From Earliella scabrosa (Eukaryota; Basidiomycota; Agaricomycetes; Polyporales; Polyporaceae): a stretch of 64,000 nt of DNA. The notes under the pieces were generated by a model. The model did not search any database. It worked only from the letters and a program-made list of their open reading frames with translations, and was not told the DNA's origin. Position 1 is the stretch's first letter. Each line of letters starts with the position of its first letter. Of the stretch, positions 1 through 11,036 are shown piece after piece. The stretch lies in NCBI GenBank assembly GCA_022605405.1, contig JABYQQ010000012.1, positions 682,001 through 746,000 on the forward strand. The letters run 5' to 3'. The translations under genes were made by a program, and so were the position numbers.

Positions 1-741
1 AGGCAACAGCAGCAGAGCATAATCGTCCGTCCCTCTTGCTCCGGCGCCTAGGTCTCCTTCGTCCACTCCTCATCACGCGCTATCTATTCCATCCGTCTCA
101 GTACCTCTCGTCCTCCCTCCCTGCTATCTCTGTTGTCCGATTGTACGCCCCCTCTACTTCTACAGTAATCACGATCGACGTCGTGTACCTGCTGCTTGAG
201 TGTAATGATACTATGCCAAACCTCATCGGAGGGATGTGTGCTTGCGAGTAGTGTCTTGTTCATGGTTTGCGATCAAGGGGCACCCCTGGGGAGCGTCAGC
301 GTGCTCAGCGCGTCGCGCCTGCGGCTAGAAGGACAATCGTCGTTGGTTCAATGTGGTTTGACGGCGGTAATACCTAAGATGGTAGGTGCGCTGGATCGTC
401 GATCTTGGCCCGTCGCTCCGCCTATGACCGTGCCCTCTCGATGACCGCGGCCGGCGGGGCACAATGATGCAATGGCCGTCGGGAGAGAGAGAATGTATGA
501 CGAGAGTCCCGCCCGCGCGAGGGCATCCGTTGCTTTCATTCAAAACTCACAGCGCCCCATTGCAACGCTCTCCGCAACCACTTCCTCGCCCCTCGCGAAC
601 CGACACGTCCCACTCCGTAGCACTGTGCGTTTTCCACCCTGCGAGTGCACGAGGAAAGTGTCTAACCGAGAACGCAGTCAGAAGACAACTCAGCCCACCC
701 CCGTCCCATCCACTCATCCACACCGCACCCGCACCCGCACG
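1..741. other. No gene recognised
   Basis: Only short overlapping open frames without recognisable motifs are present. The last 150 bases before the next start codon are rich in short C and CA runs, as expected of a fungal 5-prime leader and promoter, but I see no defined element. Confidence 0.5.
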
Positions 742-1050
742 ATGCCCCGCCTCCCAGAAGCCAAGGAGCTCCCGCCCTCGTCCTTCTCCGAGCCGTCCGA
801 GCCCTCGGACTTCCGCCCGGAGGACAAGCCCGCGGCGACGCTCCGCGGGCCGCAGGAGGAGAACCCGCAGCTGATCGCGCACATGAGGGGCAGGCAGTCG
901 GGCGACGCTAAGGGCACCAACAGCGCCGGTCACGGTGGAGGAGGAGGACGGGGCCCGCGCGGCGACGTGGACGAGCAGAAGCGCAATGACGTCGCGGGCG
1001 GGTTTGGGGTTGGAGGGGGGAAGAGCGGGGACAGGCGGTCGAAGTTGTGA
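742..1050 (+). CDS. Small Gly-rich hypothetical protein, 102 aa
   Basis: I do not recognise this protein. The open frame extends further upstream, but I chose the ATG at 742 because it follows a pyrimidine- and C-rich leader and because the sequence changes character there to a Pro, Glu and Asp rich start (MPRLPEAKELPPSSF). The middle and end are dominated by Gly, Asp, Arg and Lys, including a short Gly run (GHGGGGGRGPRG) and a basic tail ending DRRSKL. There is no signal peptide or membrane segment. Low complexity and high charge suggest a disordered protein, perhaps stress-related or nucleic-acid-associated, but that is inference. No intron is needed. It could be a non-coding open frame in GC-rich DNA. 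Confidence 0.5.
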   Translation: MPRLPEAKELPPSSFSEPSEPSDFRPEDKPAATLRGPQEENPQLIAHMRGRQSGDAKGTNSAGHGGGGGRGPRGDVDEQKRNDVAGGFGVGGGKSGDRRSKL

Positions 1051-2228
1051 GCTCGAGGCTGTTTTGCCGGGGCGTGGATGAATATGGGGGAGACTGGGAC
1101 GTTTCGCGATGAGGGAACGTTTGTGTTTTGAGGAGGAATTCGAACATTCTGTGTATGGACGGCTTGTTGACCTGAATCTGCAAGGATGAACCGTAAAGAG
1201 TGCCAGGAGTGGCACCATGAGGAACGTGAGACTGCGATGACAGTCAAATGCTTGCAGCTGTGGAGCGACAACACTGTGCGCGAGACGAAAGATAACTTGC
1301 CGGGGACTCTGAATGAGGGTACGAAAGGCAGCCCATTCCAGCGATGACGGATAGGGCTATGTTGCAAGACTGCCTCAAGGCCCAAGGGATGGATAGCGGC
1401 GCCGACGAGCCTCCAAGCACGTCCACCACCGCACTCGACGGCATTGCCTCCGCCCGAAGGGAGTGCACGTTCGTCTGTCAGGTCAAGTTTGTACACCAAC
1501 GGATTGACACGGGTCACGAATGCGACATCTGGACATTCGACGTACTTAACGTCATAATCTGAGTTGTCGTCCACCCTGCCAAGACAGTGGAACATAGCCA
1601 TGTCCAGCGCCCCTATGAACGTGGCAAAGTCGCCAAAGACATATCCAGGGTCCAGCTGCACTCAGCGGACACCATGCATCATGACCGTGTGCCACCATGA
1701 GGCAGGGTGAGCCACATACTTCTAGCCGCTCCGAAGAACGCGAAAGTCTCCTCTAGTACGACCACCCACGGCCACGGGTGCCTGAACATGACTCACGTAC
1801 GATGAACCGCTGGGAAGACGTGAGCCATGCAGGACGGCTGCAGATTCGCTGCTCCAGGTACGGAGCTCGCGAAGCGTACCACACGCCACGGTCATGGGCC
1901 AGGGTGGCCGGCAGGCAAGCTGACAGCGGTGACATGCCGTGGAAGGGCGGGCATATATCGGGACGGGATGCAGATGTGCGATGCATATATGTGGACGTAC
2001 CAGAGATAGATGGGCGGAGGAACGGGACGCCTGCCCTTCGCATGCACGCACGCGCACGAAGAATGACAAGAAGGATGCCGAGGATAGACACCGTTGTCGT
2101 CCCTCAACAGATGCCTTTGCCAGTACGGGTAGTCGCACCGGATAACCTTGATACAAACGAGACATGGCCGTAGGCGTACAGCGAGGATCGCCTGATATCG
2201 GCGGAGATGAGAAGCTCCTCGAAAGCCA
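1051..2228. other. Intergenic, no gene recognised
   Basis: Several open frames of 60-240 codons overlap on both strands, none with a motif I recognise or with matching splice sites. I see no convincing gene. Confidence 0.5.
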
Positions 2229-3889
2229 CTATGCCTCGGTGGGTTTCGGCTTCTTTTTCTGCACGAGGGAGCGGTTAGCCAGTGCTTCGAACGAGGTGGA
2301 ACGATCGCCACCCGTCCAGAGCGGGAGGATACACTCACATATGCAACAGCCTCGAAGTCATACTTGATGCCCGCCTCCTCGAGCTTCCGCTTCCGTTGCT
2401 CTTGACGCTTCAGCAGCCGAGACTCCGCTCTCGCAATCTCGTCCTCCGTTCGCGGCTGGGATAACGCGCAATGTCAGCGGGGCTCCGCATTGGAGGGGAA
2501 GCGTGACACGACATACTTTGTTGTGCGCAACTCTGGCCACACGATCACGAGGTACACGGCGCCATTTCCTGTTCGCTCCCACCCAGAGCTCCGGGTGCAC
2601 CTGGTCCTTCGGGATGAGCTTGCATGTGAGGATATGGCCCGTAAGCAGGTAGTTGTCCATGGTCTCCGCGACGATCTTCGCGACAGAAGAGGAGTCGAAC
2701 TCAATGAACGCGTAGTGTTTCGGTTTCCCCGTCTATCCGTTGAGTTAGTCCACGTGTTACTGGTGGATGATCGGTCTACGGCGTACCTTCTTGTTGCGAG
2801 AGAGACGTAGTCGAGTGACGTTACCAAACTGCGAGAAATATGCCCGCATCTGGTCTTCGTAGAAACCATGGGGTATCCGTCCGAGGTAGATGACGCCCCG
2901 GTCTTCAGTCTAGCACGGAAACGTCAGCGACGCTGAAGACAGCAACGGAACATACGCACTGGTTTCCTCTTCGCCCTCTCCAACTTCCGCTTCACCACCT
3001 CGTCGTCCTTCGCGATTGTTGGCAGCTTGCTGACGTCGATGCCAGGGATTTCATCCGGCAGGTCTTCCTCATCGGATGAATCATCGTCGTCCGAGGCAAA
3101 ACCGTAGAATTCCTCCTCTTGTTCGGCCTCAGCCTCATCAGCTGCGTCCTCCTCTGCATCGGACTCAGGAGCGGGTGCTTTTGTTTTCGAGGTCTTCGCC
3201 TTCTTGTCCGTCGGCTGGAGGGGGGAAGCGGGGTGAGCTTCATCCGCTGAGGCGGCTTTCGCCTTCCTCTTCGTCGGCTTCGCGTTTGACGAGGGTGCAT
3301 CCGGCTGTGGCTCCTTCACGGGTTCCACCAACGTAGCCTTAGCCTCGCTCGTGACGTCCTTGCGCTTCTTCTTCGTCTTTTCTGGGCTCTCCACCTCCGT
3401 CTCCTCAACGACAGCAGCTTTCCTCTTTTTCTTCTTCTGGTCGCCGTCTTCGTTCTTTTGCGCAGTGACCTTAGCGGGGGCAGCCTCTACGGCGACACTC
3501 TCGTGTTTCTTCTTCGGCTTCTCTGGTGACTGTTCGCTCCCCTCCGCCCCAACGAGCGACTTCCTCTTCCTCTTCTTCCCGCTTGGTTCCTCTGTCTTCT
3601 CCGCCGGGGTCTCCACTACGATTGCGCTCTCCCGCTTCTTCTTGTCCTTCTTCGCGGCGACCTGCACAGGCTCCTCGGGCTCCGCTATCGGCTCCTCAGT
3701 CGCTTTCGCGTCCTTCTTTCGTTTCTCCTTCTTTGGTTTGGACGAGGAAGGCTCGGCGGGTGCAGGTGCAGCTTCCTCTGCGACTGGTTTCGCCTTCTTG
3801 GCTTTTGGGGGCGCATCGGCCTTCAGGTCCTGCTGGGACTTCTTCTTGCCAAGCTTTGAGGATTTATCCGCAGTGTCCGCCTTAGCCAT
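2229..3889 (-). CDS. Nucleolar RRM protein, Nop15/NIFK-like (60S ribosome biogenesis)
   Basis: Five exons at 2960-3889, 2787-2909, 2517-2732, 2339-2455 and 2229-2258 join in phase into a 471-residue protein; the introns are 50-84 bp, GT-AG. Residues 1-300 are a low-complexity tail of Lys-rich blocks alternating with Ala/Pro/Glu stretches, ending in an acidic Asp/Ser/Glu run, typical of nucleolar phosphoproteins. One RRM follows: RNP2 is [14 protein letters not shown]1 is KHYAFIEF, preceded by a Phe-Gly (YFSQFG) element. A basic helix ([18 protein letters not shown]) and a Lys-rich end follow the RRM, matching the yeast Nop15 / human NIFK layout. Those proteins act in pre-60S maturation and ITS2 processing in the nucleolus. 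The tail is longer than in yeast Nop15 (about 220 residues in all). The start was chosen as the first Met of MAKADTADK. The gene is divergent from the Cut9 gene, with about 280 bp between starts. Confidence 0.88.
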
Positions 3890-4172
3890 TGTGATGAGAC
3901 GAGTGCGGTAGACGAGTGCAGCGCAGGAGAGTCGAGACTGGAGGTCTGCAACAAGCGGCAAAATTTGGACGAAGCGCGATCGAGGGGCAGACGCCCAATA
4001 TCGCTCTGAGCCACGTGGTTTGTGAGATCGCGCGGTACGCGTTCAATCGCGTTGAACCCGCTCCTTCCTTGTCCCCAACCACCTCCGCTCGTCCTTGTAC
4101 GCCGCGCGTCAGAACAACGCTTGCGACGAATTCCTTGTCGCAAAGTTTAGAAAAAAAGGAAGAGAATCGGCC

Positions 4173-6885
4173 ATGGCCGCTACCCCTCCAACAGGGTTCG
4201 CAGTCCCGCGGGCACCGTCTCCGTCAGGCTCGCGTCCCCGCCACTCCTTCAACTCCTCGTTCTCCTTTGGACCCCAGCCCCTCGTCAACTCCTTGGCGGA
4301 CACGAACACTAGCGGCGCGTCTAACCAGAGGTCATACTATGACCCAAGCAGGTCCATGATGCAGACCTCACCTCTGCGGTCCCCACGTATGTCGCGAAAA
4401 GCGAAGACGACGGCCAGCAGGCACCCGCTCGCGAACGACACCACAGACGTCTTTCAGGACGATGCGGACGATGAGAGGGAGGAGGAAGGGCACGAATGGG
4501 GCGTGGTCGATCGCATGCGGCTATGGAGGCACGATGCCCTCATGCAGCACCTGTACGACTCTGCCGCGTTCTGGGGCGACAAGATCGTCAGTTGGACAAG
4601 TGAGTGCTACCCCTCGCAGCACTTGACTGCTTATCTACAACTGGCGCGTAGACGACCCCAACGACGCGTTCTGGTTGGCGCAAACACACTTCTTGAAACA
4701 CGAATACTCGCGTGCTGAGAGGCTCCTCACGCGTCCCTTCCCCACCGCACCGCCGCGCACCGGACCACTCGCCTCTGCCACGAATGGCACTTCTCAGCCG
4801 CCTTTTGCCCCCGCCTCCGCGAACGCGAAAGGCAAGGGACGCGAGATGCCACCACCACCGATGGGACCGCTAGGCACTCCCAATATGCTCGCTCCCGGGG
4901 TACAACGGCTTCCAGTAGGCCCTGGTGAGATGATCGACGTTGCTATCGAGGTGGAAGAAGGCGTCTCGCGGTTGGTGGACATGAGTGTCGCGTGCCGGTA
5001 CCTCGCCGCGCAATGCCAGATGCGCCAGGGCAAGTGGAATGACGCGCTCGAGATGCTAGGAGAGTCCAATCCATTCCGTAATGCTGCTCAGGAAGGCTTG
5101 GAGATACCCAACATGGACGGGGGTATCAAGGTGCGCACTGAAATTTAGGTCACGCGAGACCGAGCATAAGACTGTATGCGCAGATTGAAGCATCAATGTG
5201 TAATCTGCGGGGATTGCTGATGCTCAAGTTGAACCGCGGTGACCAGGCGAAGCATTGTTTCATGGAGGCTCTCGCGATTGACGTCAAGTGCTATGAGGCA
5301 TTCGAGCAGCTCGTCAGTGGGGAGATGATGACACCCGACGAAGGTGAGTTTGCAAGTCTCCCTGTCCACCCCGTGATGCATCATGCTGAAACGTACCTAC
5401 CAGAATGGCACTTTGTCCAGAATCTAGCATATCGAGAACAAACGCCATCAGACGGGGAGTTCGTTCGACTGATGTACCTCTCACGTTTGCGCAAGTACAA
5501 GCACGCCGAAGATCACGAAACAGTCCGGAGACGTCTCGTGCAAGAATATGGGCTTGGTGATAACCCTGACGTGCTCTTCAGCTTCGCAGACGCGCTGTAC
5601 ACGCAGCTACGTTGGGCGGATTGTTATGCTGTGACTTCACGGTGAGTACATGACATACTCCGCCGTGGTAAGGCGTTGACAGCTTGGGCTCGTCGTGAAG
5701 CATTCTTGGTCTCACAGATGTCCACAAGAACACCATGCCGCTACATATCGCATGCATGTACCACTTGCAGCATCTTAACAGCAAGTTGTTCCTCCTGGCC
5801 CACGAGCTTGTTGACAAGGAGCCCGAGAACGCGATTAGCTGGTACGCCGTCGGTATGTGGTACATGTGCTGCAAAAAGTGGCAGGAAGCGCGAACATACT
5901 TCAGGTAGGTCTACGACTTGTCTCATGGGTTCAGAGGCTGATCATGATCCCACCCCCAGTAAAACGTCGCTCATGGATCCCCGCTTTGCACCTGCCTGGA
6001 TCGCTTTCGCACACGCGTTCTCTTTCGAGGGCGAACACGAACACGCCGTCACTGCCTATTCCACATGCGCGCGACTGTACACCGGATCACACCTTCCGCT
6101 CATGTTTGTAGGAATGGAGCACATAGTCCTCTCGAACCGACAGCAGGCGGAGGAGGCGCTCTTCGCGGCAGACCACATGTGCAATGCGGACCCGTTGCTA
6201 TTCAACGAGCGCGGTGTCATGGCGTTCATGAACGAAGAGTGCGTCACCTTTCTCTGCCTGCATGCTTCGTGAGCTCATGGGCTGCGTTGCATCAGTTATG
6301 AGACCGCGGCGAAGTTGTTCTCTGAGGCGCTGAGGCTCGCTACGGTTGTGCAGTCATCGCAGAAAGCGTGGATTCCAACATACCTGAACCTCGGCACGGC
6401 GGTACGGAAGCTAGGGTGAGTGTTCGGTCATGTTCACTGCTTCAGGCGGACAACTGACTTCTCGGATCTGCCCCCATAGGCGTTTGGACGAGGCGAAGGC
6501 CGCGTACCAGCGAGTCCTCGAGATTGACTACCGAAATGTCACAGCCCTGGCATTCATGGGTGTGACCCAGCACCTGCTCGGCAACGTCGAACCCGCTATC
6601 GTGAAGTACCACGAGGTGAGTACTGCTGCATGACGGCTCGTTATCGTTCTCACTTGTATGCGCATACAGGCACTAAGTATCGACCCCATCAATGGGTACG
6701 TGCTGGAGCTGCTGGACATGGCCTTGGAGGCAAGCGCAGACATGGTTCCCTTCGGGGCGAAGTACCCGCAAGGCCCTCCTGGGGGTGAGGAGAACTGGGA
6801 GCGGAAGATGCGCGAGCACAGAGACAAGGGCAAGCAGGTCGCGAAGCCTCTGCCGGCCAGCGACGAGGAGGATACAAGTTTGTAG
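4173..6885 (+). CDS. Anaphase-promoting complex TPR subunit Cut9/Cdc16 (APC6)
   Basis: Nine exons (4173-4599, 4652-5130, 5184-5343, 5404-5641, 5701-5904, 5960-6238, 6296-6415, 6480-6615, 6670-6885) join with all phases closing to 752 residues. The Ser/Pro-rich N-terminus contains an FSFGP patch. An acidic stretch leads into the conserved [20 protein letters not shown] start of the TPR array, followed by the block [19 protein letters not shown] and repeated TPR consensus through [11 protein letters not shown]. This protein is a scaffold subunit of the APC/C ubiquitin ligase, which drives exit from mitosis in the nucleus. Residues about 190-240 are a Pro/Ala-rich insertion between TPR 1 and 2. 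The ATG at 4173 is the first in frame after a short A-rich leader. The acceptor at 5700 (after TCGTGAAG) was chosen over a CAG 18 bases downstream because only it keeps the frame. The gene converges on the next one, with 78 bp between stop codons. Confidence 0.92.
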
Positions 6886-6963
6886 CGGCGCATAGTATAG
6901 CCCACTCCACTAATGCATGTTGTACGAATACAAGCAACCTGGGCGACCGGACGTCAACGTTTG

Positions 6964-8053
6964 CTACGCATATACAGCCTTCTTCATCGTGTCTCGTTCG
7001 TAGCGGGGCTTGTCGTCAGCCTCTGGGTGTAATGGTCGACTCCCAGAGTAACCCCATGCATACCCTAAGCACTTCCCGCCCAAACCTGGCGGTGGTCTCC
7101 AGAATGTGGGCTGAACGACCGGTTTGTCGCGCGACTTGCCTCTGCGTCGCTTCCGCTTCGCAGGGTCGGCAGCTTCAGCGGATGACGCCTGCACTTCAAT
7201 GATTGGACAGCAGTCGGTGTCGTGCTCGTGTGGCGATGGCTCAACCTCGAGTTCGGGATTTAACCGAGCCAGGCAAGGGGGCTGAGGTGGGGGTTTCGGT
7301 CGCTCGACAAGGAGAAGTGTAGCGGCGGGGTCTGGCAGCTTCCCAGACAACTCCACAGGCTGTCTGGCGTTCTTGCGTATCTATGTATCGCAAGGCTTGC
7401 TTGGGCCGAAGCGCATGGCAACAGAGCTGTATAGGACTCACCATGGTACACTTGCTCGATTCCGACATAACCCACGAGGAGTCCACGGCTACTTCGCGGG
7501 CCCGGCGTGCTCGTCGCTCTGCCTCAGCTTCTGTATCTTCCAAGGCAGGACCTTGTGAGCTGGACTCACAGAATCAACCTCTTCGATGCTGCGAAGACAA
7601 AGGCAGACGACACGTACACTATCTTAGGTGGTGCCTTGGGAGTCAGAACAATCGGCTTTAGTTGTGACACGCCAGAGAAGAGACGAAAGGCTAGCACGCC
7701 ACACATATGCAAATTCATATTGAGGGATAGAAACATGAAGATGATATGCAATACGTACGAACGACGACTTGTTCGGAATCACCCCCATCTGCGACGTCCT
7801 GCCTGGCGGAGTCAACCTTCCGCTTCTTCTTCCGCCTCCTCTCCCCAGCTTCATCTCCAGAGTTGGTCTGCGGAAGAACGTCCGCGATTGATCTCTTCAG
7901 TATGTTCTCCAGGCGCGCGACCATCTGCTCATGTTCGGGATCCTTGGCGTCGTCAGTCTCGAGTTCGTCGTCAGAGTCGCCATTCAAAGCGGCACGAGAG
8001 ACGATAGCTGTGGAGCCCAGGAGGACAGAGGGGTTGGAATACTTCGGTATCAT
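6964..8053 (-). CDS. Basic nuclear-type hypothetical protein, 300 aa
   Basis: Four exons (7759-8053, 7618-7690, 7442-7559, 6964-7380) join in phase to 300 residues. I do not recognise the family. Visible features: an N-terminal segment with a run of Asp/Glu (DSDDELETDDAKD), a helical stretch (MVARLENILKRSIADVLP), a strongly basic patch (RRRKKKRKVDS) that looks like a nuclear localisation signal, a Glu/Arg/Ala helix (EAEAERRARRAREVA), a second basic patch (KRKRRRGKSRDK), and a C-terminal aromatic/Gly motif (TFWRPPPGLGGKCLGYAWGY). That last motif is the most conserved-looking part and would be the handle for a homology search. The start is the first Met (MIPKYSNPS). Nuclear or nucleolar location is inferred from the basic patches only. 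Confidence 0.72.
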
Positions 8054-10074
8054 CGGGAGCAGTCAACCGTCGAGAGGTATGACTGTGCGGACAAAGGCAG
8101 CAGACTTCAAGGACTCGGAGCGAGCGACAAGCTTATCTCAGATCTGGTTACGATCGCGATCACGTGGCATGAAGTACCTCGGTCTGACTCTGAGTCTCAG
8201 TTTTAGCTTTTTCTCCCAGTTGCTACCACCCTATCGTCTGTCCCAATATAGGGCATTTGCCTCTTCGAAGTGCTCAGCGGCGTATAGGAGCCAACGTAAC
8301 TCATTGACACCAAGTCGCCGCCCAAACTCCACCTTTTCTGGCCGTCACCGTGACAATCCTGCTACCACGCCAAGTAAACCATCCCTATACGACTCAACAT
8401 CCCTCGTCAGAAGGGGCTACTTGCTGTTGAAGTGGTACAAAATCCTCTGTCACGGGCTCAATATCAACCCATGCGCGAGGGTCCGGGCAACAAGGTGTCC
8501 CGCAAGACTCACCCTCGACTCTTGCACAAGGTGAGTTTCCACCTAAGTACTGTTTTACTTGCAACTTGGCACGAAGGCCGAGGATAGCGTCGATCTGGGG
8601 ACAAGCTGGAAGCTGTCGCACTTGCAATCCTGATATATCTGGTTTGGCCACTTGCGACCCCAGGTTTCTGGGGCGATAAGTGGTTATTTGATGATCTTCG
8701 ACGGCATTCAAATTATTGTGGGTCTAACCCCCGGCGGATTGCATCTTCTTTCATCTTCTTTGTTGCTGTCATTCAGGGTATGCAGGTGCCTTGCCGCTGC
8801 TTCATCTGAATGAACGCCAAAGTATCCTTGTGTGTCTATGCATATCCGTCACCCATGAGGTAACGGATATGCAGGTGCATCCCTTTGTGCTCCAATGACA
8901 CCTTGGTGTTTTGTTTGCACACTTGCTTCAACAGTGCATGTCTCGTTGATCCCGGTGGAGTTTGAAGGTTGGAGTCCACCCCAGAAGTTGTTTTTGTCCC
9001 TGATGTGGCTGGGGACCCGCGTCTTTGATGAAGTTGATGTTCTCGCCACGCCTCGTTGATGTCTTCTTGCTGCTTGTTATATCACCTTCACACCACTATC
9101 TGACCTTGATGTTCGTGTGCCGAAGTGATGTTGGAGGATGATATGGGCTCCGAAGCATATTCGTGCTGTCGGCCCGACCTCGTCCCCTGCTCGATTTTCC
9201 CTGTGTCGCTTTTGTTTGATACCAGTGGTCATTCCGTCATCTTCCTATTGATTTGTGGATTCCCCATCGTTGTGGTCCTGAATGTCGGTGAAGATGTCAA
9301 GTCGGTGCACCCCGTAGCATTTGTTCTGCACGAGGAGTCAATTCCAGGTCTGATGTGGAGTCCTCCCGTGGTCGTCCAGGCGCAGATCGGATACCTCTCT
9401 TGTCGAGATCGTATATGGGCCTGTCATTGAGTCGGTTATGCGCCGAGGTGTACGGTGGGTGCATTGGCCCGGCGCAAATGTTATAGCCATAGCCCTCCGG
9501 GCAGACCTGACCACGACACCTTGCACACAAAATGGTAAGTACAGTCAATCATGAACACGAATTGCTCGTGATCGGGGGGGGGGGGGGGGGGGCAAGTGCA
9601 AAACCCACAGTACTAGTGGACCTCAGTATAAGTGCATAGCCTCAGCTCTTGCTCTCTCTCTCTCGTCTCTGTGCCCACCACAGGTCATTCGTATTTGATC
9701 GTGCCGATCATCTCAACTTGAAGAGTAGTGGCAGTACTACTGCGGTAGTCAAGGATTTGATCTGAGCTCATGACGCAGCTGGTCATAGTTCAATCGAGTC
9801 ACATTCTGCAAGTTCACAATGATCTGAGTTCGCAACGCAGTTCTATACCCCGTCACCATATAGCTGTACAGTGAAGGATTGTGAAGACCCCCGAACGCTG
9901 TGTAAATTGCGCAACATGGCCCGTACGTTTGGCGTTGAATATCCATGCCAGGTTAGACTGCTAGATCTGATTCAAAGATCCCGCATTACCCATCCTGAGA
10001 CCTGACCACTGATCGTGGCCAGGAATCCATCGTCTACTTGGGTATCCAGTTGTGCGCCTTGTCCGAGGTCGATT
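8054..10074. other. Gene-poor stretch with faint ORF relics
   Basis: No gene is supported. Short open frames on both strands near 8850-9050 and 9300-9550 (minus) read like decayed coding DNA, one with a Cys-x2-Cys and Gly-rich segment (CARCRGQVCPEGYGY), but none has a start, introns or a recognisable family. The DNA between is less GC-rich than the flanking genes. Confidence 0.4.
9574..9592 (+). repeat. Homopolymer run of 19 G
   Basis: An uninterrupted run of 19 guanines lies in non-coding DNA. Its true length may be uncertain, because such runs are prone to sequencing and replication slippage. Confidence 0.9.
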
Positions 10075-11036
10075 AATCTCGGACTGCTTGCTCCAATATC
10101 TATGCTTCGTCAGCCGCCATTTCAGCCGTCGGTGTGCAGATGGGGCATTGACGGCTTGAACGCGGTCGCCCACATCTAGCACCCTCGAGCCCAGCGTGGC
10201 TTGCATATCCGCTCCGCGGTTTCGACGTCATTGTTTGTTCTCGTGTCTTGTTGCATCGCGCTTGAAGCCTTGCTGTCTTCTACGGAACCGTAGCTGTAGG
10301 AGCAGAAGCGGGGCATTGACGGTCGAAGACGGTCACCCACACTTCGTAACCTACAGCACGGCGGCGCGCTTTCTGCCCATTTGCCCGGCCGACGTTCTTA
10401 CGCGCCGAGGCATAGCCTCTCCGTGAGCTTGTGTGCGTCGTTGTCACCGCAACACATAAGAGAAGTATGGCATCTTCTCCGAGGCCGCTTAACCTCGGAC
10501 TGCTTGGTCCAATATTCATGCTTCATTGGCCGCCATTTCAGCCGTCGGTGTGCCGATGAGGCATTGACGGTCTGAAGACGGTCGCCCACATCTAGCACCC
10601 TCGAGCCCAGCGTGGCTTGCATATCCACTCCACGGCTCCGAAGTCATTGTTTGGTCTCATGCCTCGATGCGTCGCGCTTGAAGTCTTCTCGTCTTCTACG
10701 GAACCGTAGCTGTAGGTACAGAAGCGGGGCATTGACGGTCGGAGACGGTCACCCACACTTCGTAACCTACAGCACGGCGGCGCGCTTTCTGCCCATTTGC
10801 CCGGCCGACGTTCTTACGCGCCGAGGCATAGCCTTTCCGTGAGCTTGTGTCGTCGCCACGCCACCGCGACACATGGGAGAGGTGGTGCTGACTGTGGTCG
10901 CAAGGGATCGATGTACGGTCCTGGGGCCCAATCTTCAAGTCCTATCCCGGCGATGCATCAACTGCGTAGTGCTGAGGAACCGTAGCCGTCGGGGTAGAGA
11001 TGGGACATCGACGGTCGTGGTGACGGTCGCCCTGAA
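10075..11036. repeat. Nested tandem-repeat tract, about 416-bp unit with internal sub-repeats
   Basis: Two long copies start at about 10075 and 10492; the marker CTAGCACCCTCGAGCCCAGC occurs at 10176 and 10592, so the period is about 416 bp. Within each unit a core of about 33 bp (GGGGCATTGACGGTC followed by GACGGTCACCCACA-like sequence) occurs twice, near 10142 and 10308 in the first unit and near 10557 and 10725 in the second. A fifth degenerate core is at about 10999. The copies are similar but clearly diverged. Short frames inside the tract are repeated too, which is why similar peptides recur; I do not regard them as genes. Confidence 0.85.

Noticed and set aside
3351..3911. 186-codon plus-strand frame rich in Phe and Ser
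   Set aside because: It is antisense to the Lys-rich tail of the Nop15-like gene, whose AAG codons read as CTT/TTC in reverse.
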